Assembly (NCBI GenBank): GCA_016715505.1
Contig: JADJZY010000020.1
Span: 1 to 64,000 of the forward strand
DNA length: 64,000 nt
From: Bacteroidota bacterium
GTDB taxonomy: Bacteria; Bacteroidota; Bacteroidia; Chitinophagales; Chitinophagaceae
Reading direction: 5' to 3'
Part shown: positions 1 through 11,153 of the stretch, piece by piece
How positions within the stretch are numbered: position 1 is the first letter of the stretch
Layout: each line of letters begins with the position of its first letter
Position numbers and translations under genes: made by a program
Notes under the pieces: generated by a model
Databases searched by the model: none
What the model saw: the letters and a program-made list of their open reading frames with translations, nothing else
Told to the model about the DNA's origin: nothing

Positions 1-1722
1 TCCGTCATTGTCTGTATCGGCATACCAAAGGGTTTGCACAACCACTCATCAACTTGTCCATCACAATCATCATCCACCCATTGCACAATTCAGGTGCCCC
101 GGATAAATGGAATTGTTATTATCATCACAATCGGTATTGGCAAATACATGCGATGGTTGCGAACAAGCCTGTAAGCTATCAGCAGGATGACCAAATCCGT
201 CGTTGTCCTGATCACGGTAATAGGTATTGACAGGCAGCACCGATACATTCACAATATTGGATGTGGTAAAAACTACTTCCACCAAATGGATCGGAGGAAT
301 AAGCACCTGCTGCATTCACATAAATAAATGTATCCGTTACCCCCCGTATCCGGGCGATCCATTGATCAGCCACTCTTACGATACCCCAGCAATGGGTGAT
401 GCGTGCAACAGAATAGAATCCCACTCGGACAAACAGAAACGTTGCCTTGCGGATAAGAAGCAGTAGCCGTTTGGTACGCAGTTATGATGTCAATGGTATC
501 ACGAGCAATGATGCTCCATACGCCTTTATCTCCTTTGGCCCTCACATATAAATGAGTAGTGCGTTTCCTGAACTCAAACAAGGTACCTGAATATTCGCCG
601 TGAAATTCACTACCGAATCAGCATTGACTGCAATAGTTTTGGCATTCCCCACTCCAGGATCATTGTCAAATAATATTCCATCGAACTCACCTCTTCTATG
701 TAGCTACCACCAACAACCAATACTTTTTATCGGTGATGCTCCATCAGCCATACTGATCCACAGGCACGGAATAAATAAATTATGTACACCGGAAGCTCAA
801 ATTAGAGGGTAGATTAATGGCAATCACCTGATTCCAGGTGGATGTTGGGGTAAGCCAGGAACAATGGCTCCGTTTCCTGCAATTCCCACTCCCGGATCGG
901 TATCAAAATAATACTGATAAGCAGTGATTTGCTGGGATCGGTTCAGGTTATTTAAACAACATCTTACGATCGGCAATGCTCCACCGGCCATGGGTATCTT
1001 TAAATCGAACATACAAATAATGAATGCCGGCACTTAGAATTAGATGGCACCTACAAATTGACATTCTGATGAAAAGAATCAGTGGGTGTAATCCGGCGAT
1101 GTTTTCATTTCCGAAGTATCCACACCAGGGTCCTCATCAAAAAAGTGATAAGCCACCATTTCCTGTGTAGCATGAATCGATTCGATCCAACAACATGGTT
1201 TTTATCTGCCAATCCCCAACGACCATATTCATCACAGCCACCACATATAAATAATGCACCGCAGCGCCCAGATTAGGAACGTTTAACTGAACGGTTTGTT
1301 GAAAACTACTTCCAGGCGTAACCGTTACCCCGCCACCATTTCCGGGAATAGGCGGTCCGGGATCCGTATCGCTAAAAAATATTGGTATGCGGTTACTTGC
1401 TGCGTAAGCATGGACAGCTTCTACCAAGAGGGCTGTTTTTCAAATACACTCCATCGACCAAATTCATCCCTAACACGAACGTATAAGAAATTAGATACCA
1501 CCACCAGCAGGTGCAGGCACGTTCACCTGTATCGTTTTACTGATAGTTAGCAGTTGGTGTAATATTAAGCTTGGCTCCATTCCCATTTTGTCCCAATCCC
1601 GGATCCGTATCAAAATGCTGGACAGCCGTCACCACGGTCGAGTTTGGTTTTGCGCTTGTGTATTTGTTGCAGCACCAGCAATAAACAGAGGATGATACCT
1701 AATAATTTTTGTAATAATACAT
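1..1722 (-). CDS. Large secreted repeat protein with DTDPG repeats and MopE-like metal-binding repeats (partial, frame-broken)
   Basis: No single frame stays open, but pieces on the minus strand form one protein running off the left edge. Just after the ATG at 1722 a hydrophobic stretch (LLGIILCLLLVL) followed by TQAQ looks like a signal peptide. At least five units of about 235 bp follow, each with a core like AYQYYFDTDPGVGNG (near 1600, 1350, 1120, 900 and 660) and a later segment like HYLYVRAKDxxGxWS. Nearer the left edge are DxDNDG, TDCDD and VDDDCDGQVDE segments, the pattern of MopE-like putative metal-binding repeats. Both repeat types are common in Bacteroidota T9SS cargo. The C-terminus lies outside the window. 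The stops look like consensus indels, although decay cannot be excluded. The substrate and role are unknown; a surface or extracellular location is inferred. Confidence 0.6.
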
Positions 1723-1782
1723 TTAATGTGAACAATCCGTAGGGCAAATCATCACCACTGCAACCTTGAAGTGCTGCCTCAC

Positions 1783-2866
1783 TTATTCGTTCGGCTTGGA
1801 AGCATGGATATTCACATTATTAGTACCTCCGCGTGCAGCATTGGATTGGTTAATCGTCATTGATCGGATAATTGGTGTAATGAGCACCTTACCACTTTCA
1901 TATTTTGAGTAACCTCCATGCACGTTAATATCAGTACCATCGTTCCCTGCGATAATTGCTGAGGAACCTGCCTGTAAAGCATAATCATGACTATTGGCGC
2001 CTAGGCTGCCCAGGGTATAATTCACAAAATTCGGATTGGTATTGAGAATATTGCCACTGCCAGAACTACCATTTAAAGTATGGAAAACGGTACTGAAAGT
2101 CGAGATATTATTGAGTCAGCTGCATTGTTGGCCACAGGACTTGCATTCATAAAATGCTGTTTTTAATGAGCGCATTGTGGAGCGCCGAAAAGCTTTCAAC
2201 GATGTTAAATACAAACAATGATCCCAGGATAACTGCACACCGCCAATGGTATTATTGTCGCCATTAACGAACGCCCCATCAAAACGCAATTCAAAACTGC
2301 ACATTGGTGAGTGTGAATTCGAAGTACTTCCCAAGCTCACATTGATGGTGATATCTGCGTAAAAATACAATTCACAAACGCGACCCCCAGATGCACTATA
2401 GCCATTGAAGTCGTAAAAGCCATTAAAATCCGCAATTTTCAAACAATAAATTATTTAAGGTGCCATATGGAATAAGCATTCATGGAAAATTCAATACCGT
2501 AAAATCGGCTACACCCGAACCACGGGCACCGATATAAAATCCTGCGAACGGAAAATACTTCGTATGGGCATTTATTTACCGATACGGGTTTGCGTGGATG
2601 ATCTTTTGCGGGTTAAAACCAATTCCAATCACGGTCAACGATTTATTCCAGGGCCTGTTCGGTACATTGATCCGGCGTAGTTGTTATATTGACCTGTTGG
2701 TATTTCAAGTAGGAGGAGTATCTCCATTCACTGCGGCATTGTAGGCCGCCAAGAGATTCTTTTGTGCGAACCACCTGAACCATCATTGGTAACAGTTAAT
2801 TTACTGGCCCGGCTAAATTGAACGGTGGCACAAATCAAAAGAATGAATAATAAAATTGGCTTTCAT
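1783..2866 (-). CDS. Secreted right-handed beta-helix-like protein (frame-broken)
   Basis: Minus-strand pieces begin at the ATG at 2866 with a signal-peptide-like MKANFII plus hydrophobic residues, then SKLTVTNDGSGGSHK and AAYNAAVNGDTLL, the usual opening of Bacteroidota pectate-lyase-like beta-helix proteins. The middle contains short beta-strand-like repeats rich in N, G and S. The end carries DYALQAGSSAIIAGNDGTDI followed by NVHGGYS, a recurrent closing segment of such helices. The terminal sequence ends in KPNE without a sorting domain. The gene lies about 60 bp upstream of the repeat protein on the same strand, so the two may be one transcript. At least four frame changes are needed. Function is unknown; an adhesive or glycan-binding surface role is inferred from the fold only. 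Confidence 0.5.
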
Positions 2867-2967
2867 GGTAATATTTGTTTGGGGATGGGTTGACGCAAAG
2901 TATTTGCCATGCACCACCCACCTGTGAAATACCACAGTAGAGGTATATTTCAGAAACGACAGAGGTA

Positions 2968-3422
2968 TCAGGGTTTCATTTCCAGATACGCTCTGGAGTC
3001 GTCGAGATGAAGTGGCAAAGCAGCAGAACCGTACCAATCCAGCAGTATCCGCATCAAAACACCTTCGCGAATGGTGGGGTCGGCCTGAAGCAATTTTGAT
3101 AGCTTCGGCCTGATTATCAACTGACATAATAAATATTCCGCGATACTTCTGCTCATTTTTGGAGTGGACAAACATTACCTATTTTCCCGCTTTTACCAGA
3201 AAGGTTAATATTGGCCATATGTCCAACAAACAAACTATCTCTTCGTTGTGGATTCTTTTCCTCAATTTGTCCGGTTTGTAAAATAACGAGCACATATTTT
3301 TTCATGCCATAATCATCCGCTCCAAATTTGGCTGCGAGAACAGAATCATACATTGGATTTTTGTTGCGCTTAAACTTGGGCTCTATTGCCAAGAAAAACA
3401 AGAATACGAATAAGCTGCGCAT
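2968..3422 (-). CDS. YciI-like family protein with signal peptide (frame-broken)
   Basis: Three frames join into a protein of about 150 aa. It begins with a hydrophobic leader (MRSLFVFLFFLA). It continues with FGADDYGMKKYVLVILQTG, GHMANI, KNEQKYRGIFIMSVDNQAEA, DPTIREGVLM and WYGSAALP. This order is that of the secreted YciI-like proteins of Bacteroidota. YciI folds are dimeric ferredoxin-like barrels; the cytosolic ones have a conserved His-Asp pair and no settled general function. The breaks fall near 3180 and 3090. It is followed on the same strand, about 100 bp later, by the beta-helix protein. A -7 box (TACTTTTG on the minus strand) lies at 3491-3498. Confidence 0.7.
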
Positions 3423-3793
3423 GATGGTGGGTTTGAACTAGTTAGTTTAGAAATGCCAAAACGATTAAGTATTTGTAAATCATCTTTTTGCAAAAGTATC
3501 CAAAACAAATACTAAAATCGTCTCGTTAAATTAACGAGACCAGCTAACCCGATATCATTTTGTTCCTCATCCTATCGTGTAATTTGGGTTAAACTGGGTC
3601 ATTTTTAGGAGAGTGCCATTTTGCTCCACGCGCCATCTCCTCACCCGCCATACGCACTGCGCTTGGTTGCTGCTGTCGGGCCTGGGATGTGAGTGGGCGA
3701 AATTCCTATGATGTTTTTAAACACGAATTTTTTGAGGTGATTACAAATGAATCTTTTAAAAAGATGTCATCATTTCTAATCTACTCGCCCCCC
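3423..3793. other. Intergenic spacer between prfA and the YciI-like gene
   Basis: No open frame with recognisable coding character was found on either strand. It holds one clear palindrome (3520-3540, listed separately), a minus-strand promoter-like box near 3491, and a short C-rich run just after the prfA stop. Confidence 0.5.
3520..3540. repeat. 21-bp perfect palindrome of the GTCTCGT/ACGAGAC family
   Basis: Arms GTCTCGTTAA and TTAACGAGAC are exact reverse complements around one central A. Related stem-loops with the same outer arms occur at 43873-43893, 43972-43987 and 44350-44366, and a looser one near 25834, so this is a dispersed family and not a chance palindrome. It could be a REP-like element or a protein-binding site. 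Confidence 0.7.
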
Positions 3794-4852
3794 CTACACC
3801 ATCTCGCCTGCTTTCATCTTCTCGGCGTTTTCAGCAAATTGAGGGAGTCAACGCATTTCCTGTAAGTCACCGTTTACAAAAGCATCCAGAATAAAAATGG
3901 TTTTGTTGATACGATGATCGGTGATGCGGCCCTGGGGCCAGTTGTAAGTACGTATTTTAGCCGAACGGTCTCCATGCTTACATGGGTTTTGCGACTTCGG
4001 GCAATCTCTTCCTCGTGTTTTCGAACCTGTTCTTCGTATAATTTGGTACGCATCATGGCCGTGGCCTTTTCGCGATTGCCTAACTGGGTTCGTTCGGTCT
4101 GACAGGTAATAACGGTTCCTGTAAGCATGGGTTAATATCAATTGGTTTCCACTTATTCACGTTTTGTCCGCCCCGCACCACCCGAACGAGCCGTTTCCAT
4201 TTTCAAATCCGATTCCCTTTGATTCAAAATCAGTCTCTTCAGCCTCAGGCTATTACGCGGCCACAGTAGCTGCCGAAGTATGTACCCCGTCCGCGCTCTC
4301 CGTGGCGGTACCCGCTGTACCTGATACTCTTACTTTCGTATTTGAGCACGCCATATACATCTTCTCCCACCACTTCCAGAATCACTTCTTTAAACTCTGG
4401 CACTTCCTTCATTTACAGCCACCACAGATACCCGCCAACCCCGGGCCTCCACAACATTTTTTAAATAAATGAGTAAAGGTCACGGCAAAATACTGGCTTC
4501 ATCCCCACCGGTACCTGCCCGGATTTCCATCACTGCATTTTTTCATCTCTGGGTCTTTCGGATCAGCAATTGCCGGATCTCTTCCTCCAGTTGCTCTTTT
4601 GGGTCTCCGCTTGGGGCTCAAATCGGTTTTGGCCATACTGCAGTTTCCTCATCACTCTGGGTTTCGTACTTCGCCCAAGCGTTGGAGTCTAAACAATTTT
4701 GTACAATCGATGAGCATCCAATTTTTTCCAGTTTGCGGTACTCCTTACTCAATTGCGAAAACCGCTTTTGATCCGAAAACACCTCGGGATTCGTGGAGCG
4801 AAACGCCAATTTGATCAAATCGCGCTTTGATGGCTTCTAATTTATCCAGCAT
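3794..4852 (-). CDS. prfA: Peptide chain release factor 1 (frame-broken)
   Basis: Release factor 1 recognises UAA and UAG codons and triggers peptide release on the ribosome. From the ATG at 4852 the protein reads MLDKLEAIKARFDQIG, then EVFSDQKRFSQLSKEYRKLE. Around 4150-4175 the GGQ peptidyl-transferase motif is readable as GGAGGQNVN. It is followed by SAKIRTYNWPQGRITDHRIN and, after one more frame change, ends FAENAEKMKAGEMV with TAG at 3794. The span of 1059 bp (about 352 codons) matches the family. At least four frame changes interrupt it. Because prfA is normally essential and single-copy, these are almost certainly consensus errors. It is transcribed alone, divergently from the secreted protein at 5012, and has a strong -7 box only 7 bases before the start. 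Confidence 0.93.
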
Positions 4853-4859
4853 AGGGGCG

Positions 4860-4867
4860 CAAAGATA
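4860..4867 (-). promoter_or_regulatory. -7 promoter element of prfA
   Basis: On the minus strand this reads TATCTTTG, an exact match to the Bacteroidota TAnnTTTG consensus, and the prfA ATG begins 7 bases further on. That spacing leaves almost no 5' leader. No convincing -33 box was found at the usual distance. Confidence 0.6.
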
Positions 4868-5011
4868 ATTCAAATGGGCAAATGCACAGCATTCCGCTTC
4901 TCCGATCCCTGAATCAAGCCTCCGGCAAATCACATTCTCGTATCCAGATGCTCAGGAATTGTTTACTTTGCCCCGAACCAGTCTGCCCAAACGGACCGGT
5001 TAAAATAAGAT

Positions 5012-7147
5012 ATGAAACACCTTTACCTACTGGGTCTGCTCCTTTTTGGCTTTCTTGAATCTCAGGCCCAAAATAAACCTGAAATTCTGCGCGATACCAT
5101 CACCAATAAATATGGCGTCACGGCCGGTCGTCGTCAGTTGTTGCTCGCGATTGAACGCGAACAAAAAGGCCGAAGTCGTAGACGGGCAGTATGACAAACT
5201 TGTCGGGATTGACGAAAATATGGACCGCACCGCCATCATCACTCAATGCCGTATTTAACCGCACCAATAAAACCATCGCGTATATCGAAAACAACGGAGC
5301 CGACGATATGGTGAAACGTAAATACCCTGGTCGTGTGATCGAAAACCTCAAAGTCTTTAATGCCGATGCCAACGATGGTTATGTGGATGTAGCCTATTAC
5401 CAAACGGTATTTGAACACACTTACCAAATCGTTCGCGGACTGCACAATGGCAATCTCAACGATTATGTAAAAAACAATATCGGCAACCCCTCTACATACA
5501 GGCCGCTTTGTTCGATACCGATAGCGAAGCCACCAAAACCCGATGTCGGGCATGGTGGATTCACCCGGAAGTGCTCATCAAAAAAATCCGCACCATTTCT
5601 AACCCCGAAGCCGCAGATATCGTGGTGGCTAAGGCCGCCCCACGCAGCCCGAAAACCATTTTAAATTTCGCAACCTCCACCGCTGTGGAACGCGAAATTG
5701 TTCGTCGCAATAAAGATCCCTATGTGCAAAAAATTGTACAAATCGCCGATGAAAGTAATCGCCTTTAAAAGCCATCTTTTTATTGAAGAACTGAACAAGG
5801 GCTCCATCACCCTCGAACAAATCAATCAAATCACCCAAAACGAAGATGCTTATTACAAAAGCTCATCGAAATGCGACAGATTTATTTTAACAGTGATTTG
5901 CGTAAAACTTACGACAAGGAGCTCATTTACGAATCATCACGTTATGTCACCAAAATGAATGAGCTGCATAATTCGGCAGATGCTGTACGTTTTAAATGCG
6001 TGGAATCATTTAACAGTACGGAATTGTATTATGTATTGGTGTATGGCAGCGACGACCTCTATACCAGTAGTTTCTGGGTTGTTACAAAATCGCCTGATGG
6101 CCCGCATCAAACCCAAAAGTGGTTACGAATTTTTGCAGTCGGTTGGTCACGCTACATTCCGCACCTTTCTCCCACTCTGTGCCACTTACACTACCATTGG
6201 CTCGTTTTTGGGCACCATGAAAGATTCCAGTAAAAATGATTTGATGAGCGAATTTGTTTCGAATCTCGACAATACCCTGGAAGGAGATCTGAAGGTGCAA
6301 CGGATGGCCAACTCATTCGGAAGTATCACCGATTCCAACCTCATGAAAACATTGTTGAAACCATCCGACTCAACCGCGAAGAGGATAGTGTGCAAAACAA
6401 TGTGAAAGGTTTTAAGATATACGATATCCTATGCCATGCTCACCTATAGCAGTGATTCACTCACCAAAAGGCATCCCGTCCATTACAATCATGCGCATAA
6501 CCAACTGATTAACGACGGCGGTGAAGTTGTTCAGCAAGTATTTTTTTATGGTGATACCGATGGCAAAGGCGTTTTTAATAGTTTCCGTGAATGGTTTTGG
6601 CTTCCAAACTGGAAAGTGAAACGCAGCGAAAACTGGGTTACCATAGTAGCATCAAAGGAAAGCCGGTGGTTATTTATTGTAATGCCTCCACGATGAACCC
6701 AATGATGAAATGGCTCAAATGCCTTGCAGGAATTTTTAGATTCCAGCGATATTGCGCCCACCGTGATCATACATCGCGGACACATAGTTATCATCTTTCC
6801 ACCACCCTCGATCAGATCACTACCGCCACAAAGTGGTGATTTTAGGGGCTTGCGGCTTATCAGAATTTATCGGCGGTACTGGAGCCAAAGCGAGGATGCG
6901 CATATTGTTTCCACCAAACAGATGGTGTAGGGAAAATCAATGGACCAATTATTCGCGCTTTTAATCAACGTTTACTGGAAGGCAAGGATATCAACTGGGT
7001 GGAAAATGTGGGCGGAGTTATCCAAACAATTCAATTCCGGTGAAATGAAACAACTCTTCGATGATTATGCCTCCCTTCAAAAACACGGGTGCGCTCTTCT
7101 TAAAAGCCTATCGACGCAGCGGTATTGCTAACGAGTCGATGGAATAA
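5012..7147 (+). CDS. Large secreted protein, possibly clan CD (caspase-fold) peptidase-like (frame-broken)
   Basis: The start at 5012 gives a clear signal peptide (MKHLYLLGLLLFGFLESQAQ). Segments in alternating frames then form one product of about 700 aa ending at 7147. The middle is mostly helical and resembles no family I can name. Near the end a conserved core is readable: SENWVTI, KGKPVVIYCNA, then TVIIHRGH(H)SYHLS at about 6763-6793, and about 20 codons later KVVILGACGGYQNLS at about 6830-6870. A His in an HRGH context followed by a Cys after a hydrophobic strand (ILGAC) is the arrangement of the catalytic dyad in clan CD peptidases such as gingipains, caspases and CHAT proteins. This assignment is inference only. 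The gene converges with the beta-lactamase and overlaps its end by 20 bp. Six or more frame changes occur. Confidence 0.5.
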
Positions 7148-7963
7148 TTTTCGCTCTCGTAAAATCTCTTTCAGGGTATTGATGCACTTTGGCATAGTCC
7201 ATGCTGGTATCAGGTGTTTCAAAATGCATGGCAAAGAAATACGGACGGTAATTCACTTCATCCTGCTTGGTGAGTATGCCTTTGTTTTTCAATACGCTCA
7301 CAAAACCAACAATCCATGCTTGTATACGCTGGCTATTCATAGAGGTCCTGTTTTGCAATACAGTTTATAACTGGTGCTATCTTCACGCAACATCAAACGC
7401 GTACAATGCGATGTGAGCGCTGCGAAAAAAGGCAATTTGTCGAAATACAATTTTTCATCAGGCCTACTTGTTCATCCGGACTGATTTGCAAGGTATCATT
7501 GAGCCAAAACTGATCAATCGCTCCGCCGATGCGTTTGTTGCCATAACGAATCGTATCGATCCATCGTTGCATTTCTGTGGGTCCAATACGCCGCGCCAAT
7601 TCCTGATAATAAGGTACAACTTACTTCAAAAGCTTCTCGCATATTCATGTCCTTATTCCAGCTTTCACGACGAATTTGACCATCCCAGGGAATCATCAGT
7701 TTTTCATCTTTGGCAATATTGGTTTCCAGCGCTATCAAAGAGTTCACAATCTTAAAGGTGGACGCCGGAGAATATCGCTGACTGCATCGATGTAAATTAT
7801 ACAGCAAAATCTGGTCGTGACTATTATCGGAAAGTTCAAAACAGGCTGAATCAATACCCTGATTTTTAAAAATTGTCCCCCACTGGTTTTGTTCAAGAAC
7901 ATTATCTCTTCGGCAGGCAAACAACCCCAAACTCATGACCAATAACAATAATCCGTTTTTCAT
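7128..7963 (-). CDS. Class D (OXA-type) beta-lactamase lipoprotein (frame-broken)
   Basis: Class D enzymes are serine beta-lactamases of the periplasm. The start at 7963 gives a lipoprotein signal, LLLLVMSLGLFAC, with lipobox LFAC. The acylating motif is SPASTFKI (STFK). After a frame break come an SCV-like SxV motif with PYYQELARRIG, the YGN motif in DTIRYGNKRIGG, and the KTG motif near 7355-7362 (LYCKTGP). The C-terminal part contains WIVGFVSV and YFFAMHF. Motif order, spacing and total length (about 278 codons) fit the family. At least three breaks occur (near 7370, 7450 and 7615), one of which looks like loss of a GT dinucleotide. It could be a penicillin-recognising BlaR/MecR-type domain instead, but no membrane helices are present. 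A promoter box lies immediately upstream. Confidence 0.85.
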
Positions 7964-7967
7964 GGCG

Positions 7968-7975
7968 CAAAGGTA
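7968..7975 (-). promoter_or_regulatory. -7 promoter element of the class D beta-lactamase
   Basis: The minus strand reads TACCTTTG, matching TAnnTTTG, and the ATG follows after only 4 bases. A transcript from here would have essentially no leader. Confidence 0.5.
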
Positions 7976-8197
7976 AGGGGCAATCGAGCTTGGCAAAATC
8001 AAAATTTATACCGATGTGATATTTGTAATACCGATAGTGTGGTTGTATCCTTCGTTCTTTAGGTACATCCACATCATCGGTACGGGTGCTATCCTGTCGG
8101 TATAAACCATGTATGCATTGGTCCCATGGTATTATAATGTTCATACAATGCATGGAGAATTCAGCATGCCATATGTTCATTTCCTGAGTGCCTCCAT

Positions 8198-8205
8198 TAC
8201 CTTTG
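8198..8205 (+). promoter_or_regulatory. -7 promoter element of thiL
   Basis: TACCTTTG matches TAnnTTTG, and the thiL ATG at 8211 is 5 bases downstream. This short gap favours 8211 over the upstream in-frame ATG at 8109, which would lie before the promoter. Confidence 0.55.
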
Positions 8206-8210
8206 CACAC

Positions 8211-9245
8211 ATGTCACAAGAAAGAACGGAAATATCTTCATTGGGCGAATTTGGCCTGATCGATCACCTCACCCGCAACAACGAAATTCGCAATGCTTCT
8301 ACCTTACTCAGTGTGGGCGATGATGCGGCTGTTATTGATTCATTCGGCAAACAACTCGCAATCAGCACCGATATGTTGGTGGAAGGGGTTCATTTCGATT
8401 TGATGTATACTCCCCTCAGGCACCTCGGATATAAAGCCGTGGTGGTAAATCTCTCTGACATTTATGCCATGAATGCCGAACCCAGCCAAATCACTGTGAG
8501 CCTGGCCATTTCTAATCGATTCAGTGTAGAAGCTCTTGATGAAATTTATGAAGGTATCCATCTGGCCTGCGAACGATACGGCGTGGACCTGGTTGGCGGC
8601 GATACGACCACCTCTCTCAAAGGACTCATTATCAGTATCACCGCGATTGGCGAACTGGCCGAAAACCAGTTTGTAACCCGGGCAGGGGCAGAAATCAATG
8701 ATCTTATTTGCGTGAGTGGTAATTTGGGTGCTGCCTATATGGGCATGTTGATTCTGGAAAGAGAAAAAAAGATTTTCCAGGAAAACCCGAATGTTCAACC
8801 CGATTTTGATCAGCAACAATATGTGCTGGAACGTTTTCTGAAACCGGAAGCCCAACGCGAAACCATTCAATTTTTGCGGGAGAAAAGCATCTTGCCCACA
8901 GCCATGATTGATATCAGCGATGGCTTAAGCTCGGAACTACATCATATTTGCCGACAAAGTAAACTGGGTGCCCTGATTTATGAAGAGAAATTACCCATTC
9001 ATGAGAATACTCGTCAAATGGCTGAAACCTTTGGCATCCCCGCCACAACTTGCGCATTAAACGGCGGTGAAGATTACGAACTGCTCTTTACCGTAAATGC
9101 TGCTGCATTTGCCAGCATCAGCACCTGCCCCTGGATATCGATTATCGGACATACCTGCGCTGCTGAAGAAGGGATCAAACTCATTACCACCGCCAACAAT
9201 AAAGTAGCTATTCAGGCTCAAGGCTGGAATCCGCTGGCGGGGTAA
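8211..9245 (+). CDS. thiL: Thiamine-monophosphate kinase
   Basis: ThiL phosphorylates thiamine monophosphate to the active cofactor thiamine diphosphate, using ATP, in the cytosol. The 344-aa product has the family signature order: LLSVGDDAAVID (Mg/ATP site), STDMLVEGVHFD, GYKAVVVNLSDIYAM, VDLVGGDTTTS, then a C-terminal AIRS-like domain with AMIDISDGLSSELHHI and ALNGGEDYELLFTV. Length is normal and the frame is intact. I chose 8211 (MSQERTEISS) because a promoter-like box ends 5 bases before it and family members begin close to this residue. It stands alone; the next gene is convergent and only 13 bp away. Confidence 0.95.
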   Translation: MSQERTEISSLGEFGLIDHLTRNNEIRNASTLLSVGDDAAVIDSFGKQLAISTDMLVEGVHFDLMYTPLRHLGYKAVVVNLSDIYAMNAEPSQITVSLAISNRFSVEALDEIYEGIHLACERYGVDLVGGDTTTSLKGLIISITAIGELAENQFVTRAGAEINDLICVSGNLGAAYMGMLILEREKKIFQENPNVQPDFDQQQYVLERFLKPEAQRETIQFLREKSILPTAMIDISDGLSSELHHICRQSKLGALIYEEKLPIHENTRQMAETFGIPATTCALNGGEDYELLFTVNAAAFASISTCPWISIIGHTCAAEEGIKLITTANNKVAIQAQGWNPLAG

Positions 9246-9258
9246 ATTGAAACACTTT

Positions 9259-10942
9259 CTATTTCCCACTCAAAATCTGATTATACTTCGCCTGATCGCC
9301 CAATACCTGAGTAGCCGCCGCCAACTCTGGGTCGCTCTGTAATAAATTTTCGATGCGGCCTTTTTGAAAATAATATCGTGAAATAATTTCTTCCTGTAAA
9401 GCCAGAGTCACCTCCTTGCGATGCTTCATCAGGTCTTGTTTTTTATCAGCAGCCAGGGCTTTGCGCAGGTTTTCATAATCGCCTTTGATGGCCTGAAAAT
9501 AATTTTCTTTTTCAGATACTTCCTTGAACTTACTCAACAATTCTTCTGCACGGGTTTCGTACGAATAATCTTTGCCTTCCAGCCAGGTCACAAAGGCATT
9601 AAAATCCGTTTCACTCAGTTGAAAGGATGAGGCCGGAGCAACTGTAGGATGTGTTTTGACGTACTGGGTGGCATATTCAAAAATGAGGGATTTGGCATTC
9701 AAAGCAGCAATCACTTTTAAGGCATCTTTGCTTTCTACTTTAATATCCGGATCCACGCCACCGCCGTCCATCACAGTACGGCCGTTCTTGGTTTTGAATT
9801 TGGTTTTTATCGAATCGGGTACATGTCCAACACTACCATCTTCATTGCGATGCGAATAATCCAACATCTGAATACATCGCCCACTAGGTGTATAGTATTT
9901 AGCGGTCGTTACTTTCAGTTTGGCATTGTACACTAAATTTCGGGTGGTTTGCACAAGGCCTTTTCCAAAACTTCTTTGCCCGATTACAATGCCCCGATCG
10001 AGATCCTGCAGGGTGCCAGCCACAATCTCTGAAGCCGAAGCAGAATTTCGATTGATAAGCACAACTACCGGCATTTTCTCATCCCATGGACTTCCTGTGG
10101 TTTTATACTCTTTATCCCATTCCGCATTCTTACCCTTGGTACTCACCACCAGTTGACTCCCATTGATAAACAGATTACACATGTTTACCGCTTCATCGAG
10201 CAAGCCTCCGGGATTAAAACGCAAATCCAAAACAACGCCCTTCACACCTGGGTTGGCCTTTTTTAAACTATCCAATGCACTGCGTACAAAATAGGTGCAG
10301 CGCTCGGTAAATTGCGACAAACGCACATAAGCATATTCTTTATTGGCACCCACCATTCCGGCATACGGCACACTACTCACATTAATTTCTTCACGCTTAA
10401 TCGTTTTTACACTTTCCTCACCGGTAAAGGCGTCCTTGATTTTGAGTTTTAATTGAGTGCCCGGAGATCCTTTTAAAAACTTGCTCACATCATCAATATC
10501 TTTTCCCTTGGTACTACGGCCTTCGATTTCAAGAATCAAATCGCCAGCTTTCATACCCGCCTTAATCACCGGGCTATTTTCATAAGGTTCACCAATACAG
10601 AGGTAGTCATCTTTTTTACGAATGGTACTGCCAATACCACCATATTTTCCGGTCGTTTGAAAACGGTAATCTTCAATGTCCTCTTCGGTGATATAATTTG
10701 TATAAGGATCCAAATCATCCAGCATGGCATCAATGCCTTTTTTTCACCACTTTACCCGGTTGTACCGGATCTACATAATAACTGTTGAGTTCTTTAAAAA
10801 GGGTATTAAAAATTTCGAGGTTTTTTGAAATTTCAAAATACGATTCACTTTCCGCAGTTTGGGCCTTCAGGAGACGCGCTCCGGGACCGGTGGCAAGAAT
10901 TAAAATCAACAGGCATTTCGACAAAAAAGCAACTCTGTTCAT
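9259..10942 (-). CDS. C-terminal processing peptidase, S41 family (one frameshift)
   Basis: S41A/CtpA proteases cut C-terminal tails of envelope proteins in the periplasm. Residues 1-28 form a signal peptide (MNRVAFLSKCLLILILATGP...). An N-terminal helical region ends at DPYTNYITEED. A PDZ domain follows (YGGIGSTIRKKDDYLCI, AGMKAGDLILEIEG), and then the protease domain has GVVLDLRFNPGGLLDEAV, NSASASEIVAGTLQD with the catalytic Ser, and RSFGKGLVQ with the catalytic Lys. A C-terminal helical region of about 130 aa completes a length of about 560 aa, typical for Bacteroidota. The only break is at about 10735-10741, where GTG-AAA-AAA-GGC has become GTG with seven A. This is a single-base homopolymer gain, so the gene is probably intact in the organism. 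Confidence 0.93.
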
Positions 10943-11153
10943 GATTTGTTGTTAAGGTTTGCAAGTTAATTCAAAAAAAGTGGAAGCCTGAAAAGCATCC
11001 CCACTTGCGGGCTGTTAAAGTATTCAGAAAAGGTGATTCGGGCAGCGAAACAAATAAGGATATTTGAAAATAATTCCTTTGAAGATAGATAAAGTTGATT
11101 GGTCCTTTCTGGCTGCGTCCAACTACAAAATTTGGGTTCAAATACCCTATCGA
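10943..11153. other. Short intergenic spacer
   Basis: No gene was seen. At 11118-11140 it contains, in reverse orientation, a short motif (AACCCAAATTTTG) that recurs between genes elsewhere in the window. Confidence 0.4.

Noticed and set aside
4469..4771. Plus-strand open frame across prfA
   Set aside because: It is the antisense of prfA and has no protein-like composition or homologue I recognise.
5239..5553. 104-codon minus-strand open frame in the secreted clan CD-like gene
   Set aside because: The plus strand has a signal peptide and conserved core; this is its antisense.
8340..8870. 176-codon minus-strand open frame inside thiL
   Set aside because: Antisense shadow of a clearly conserved gene.
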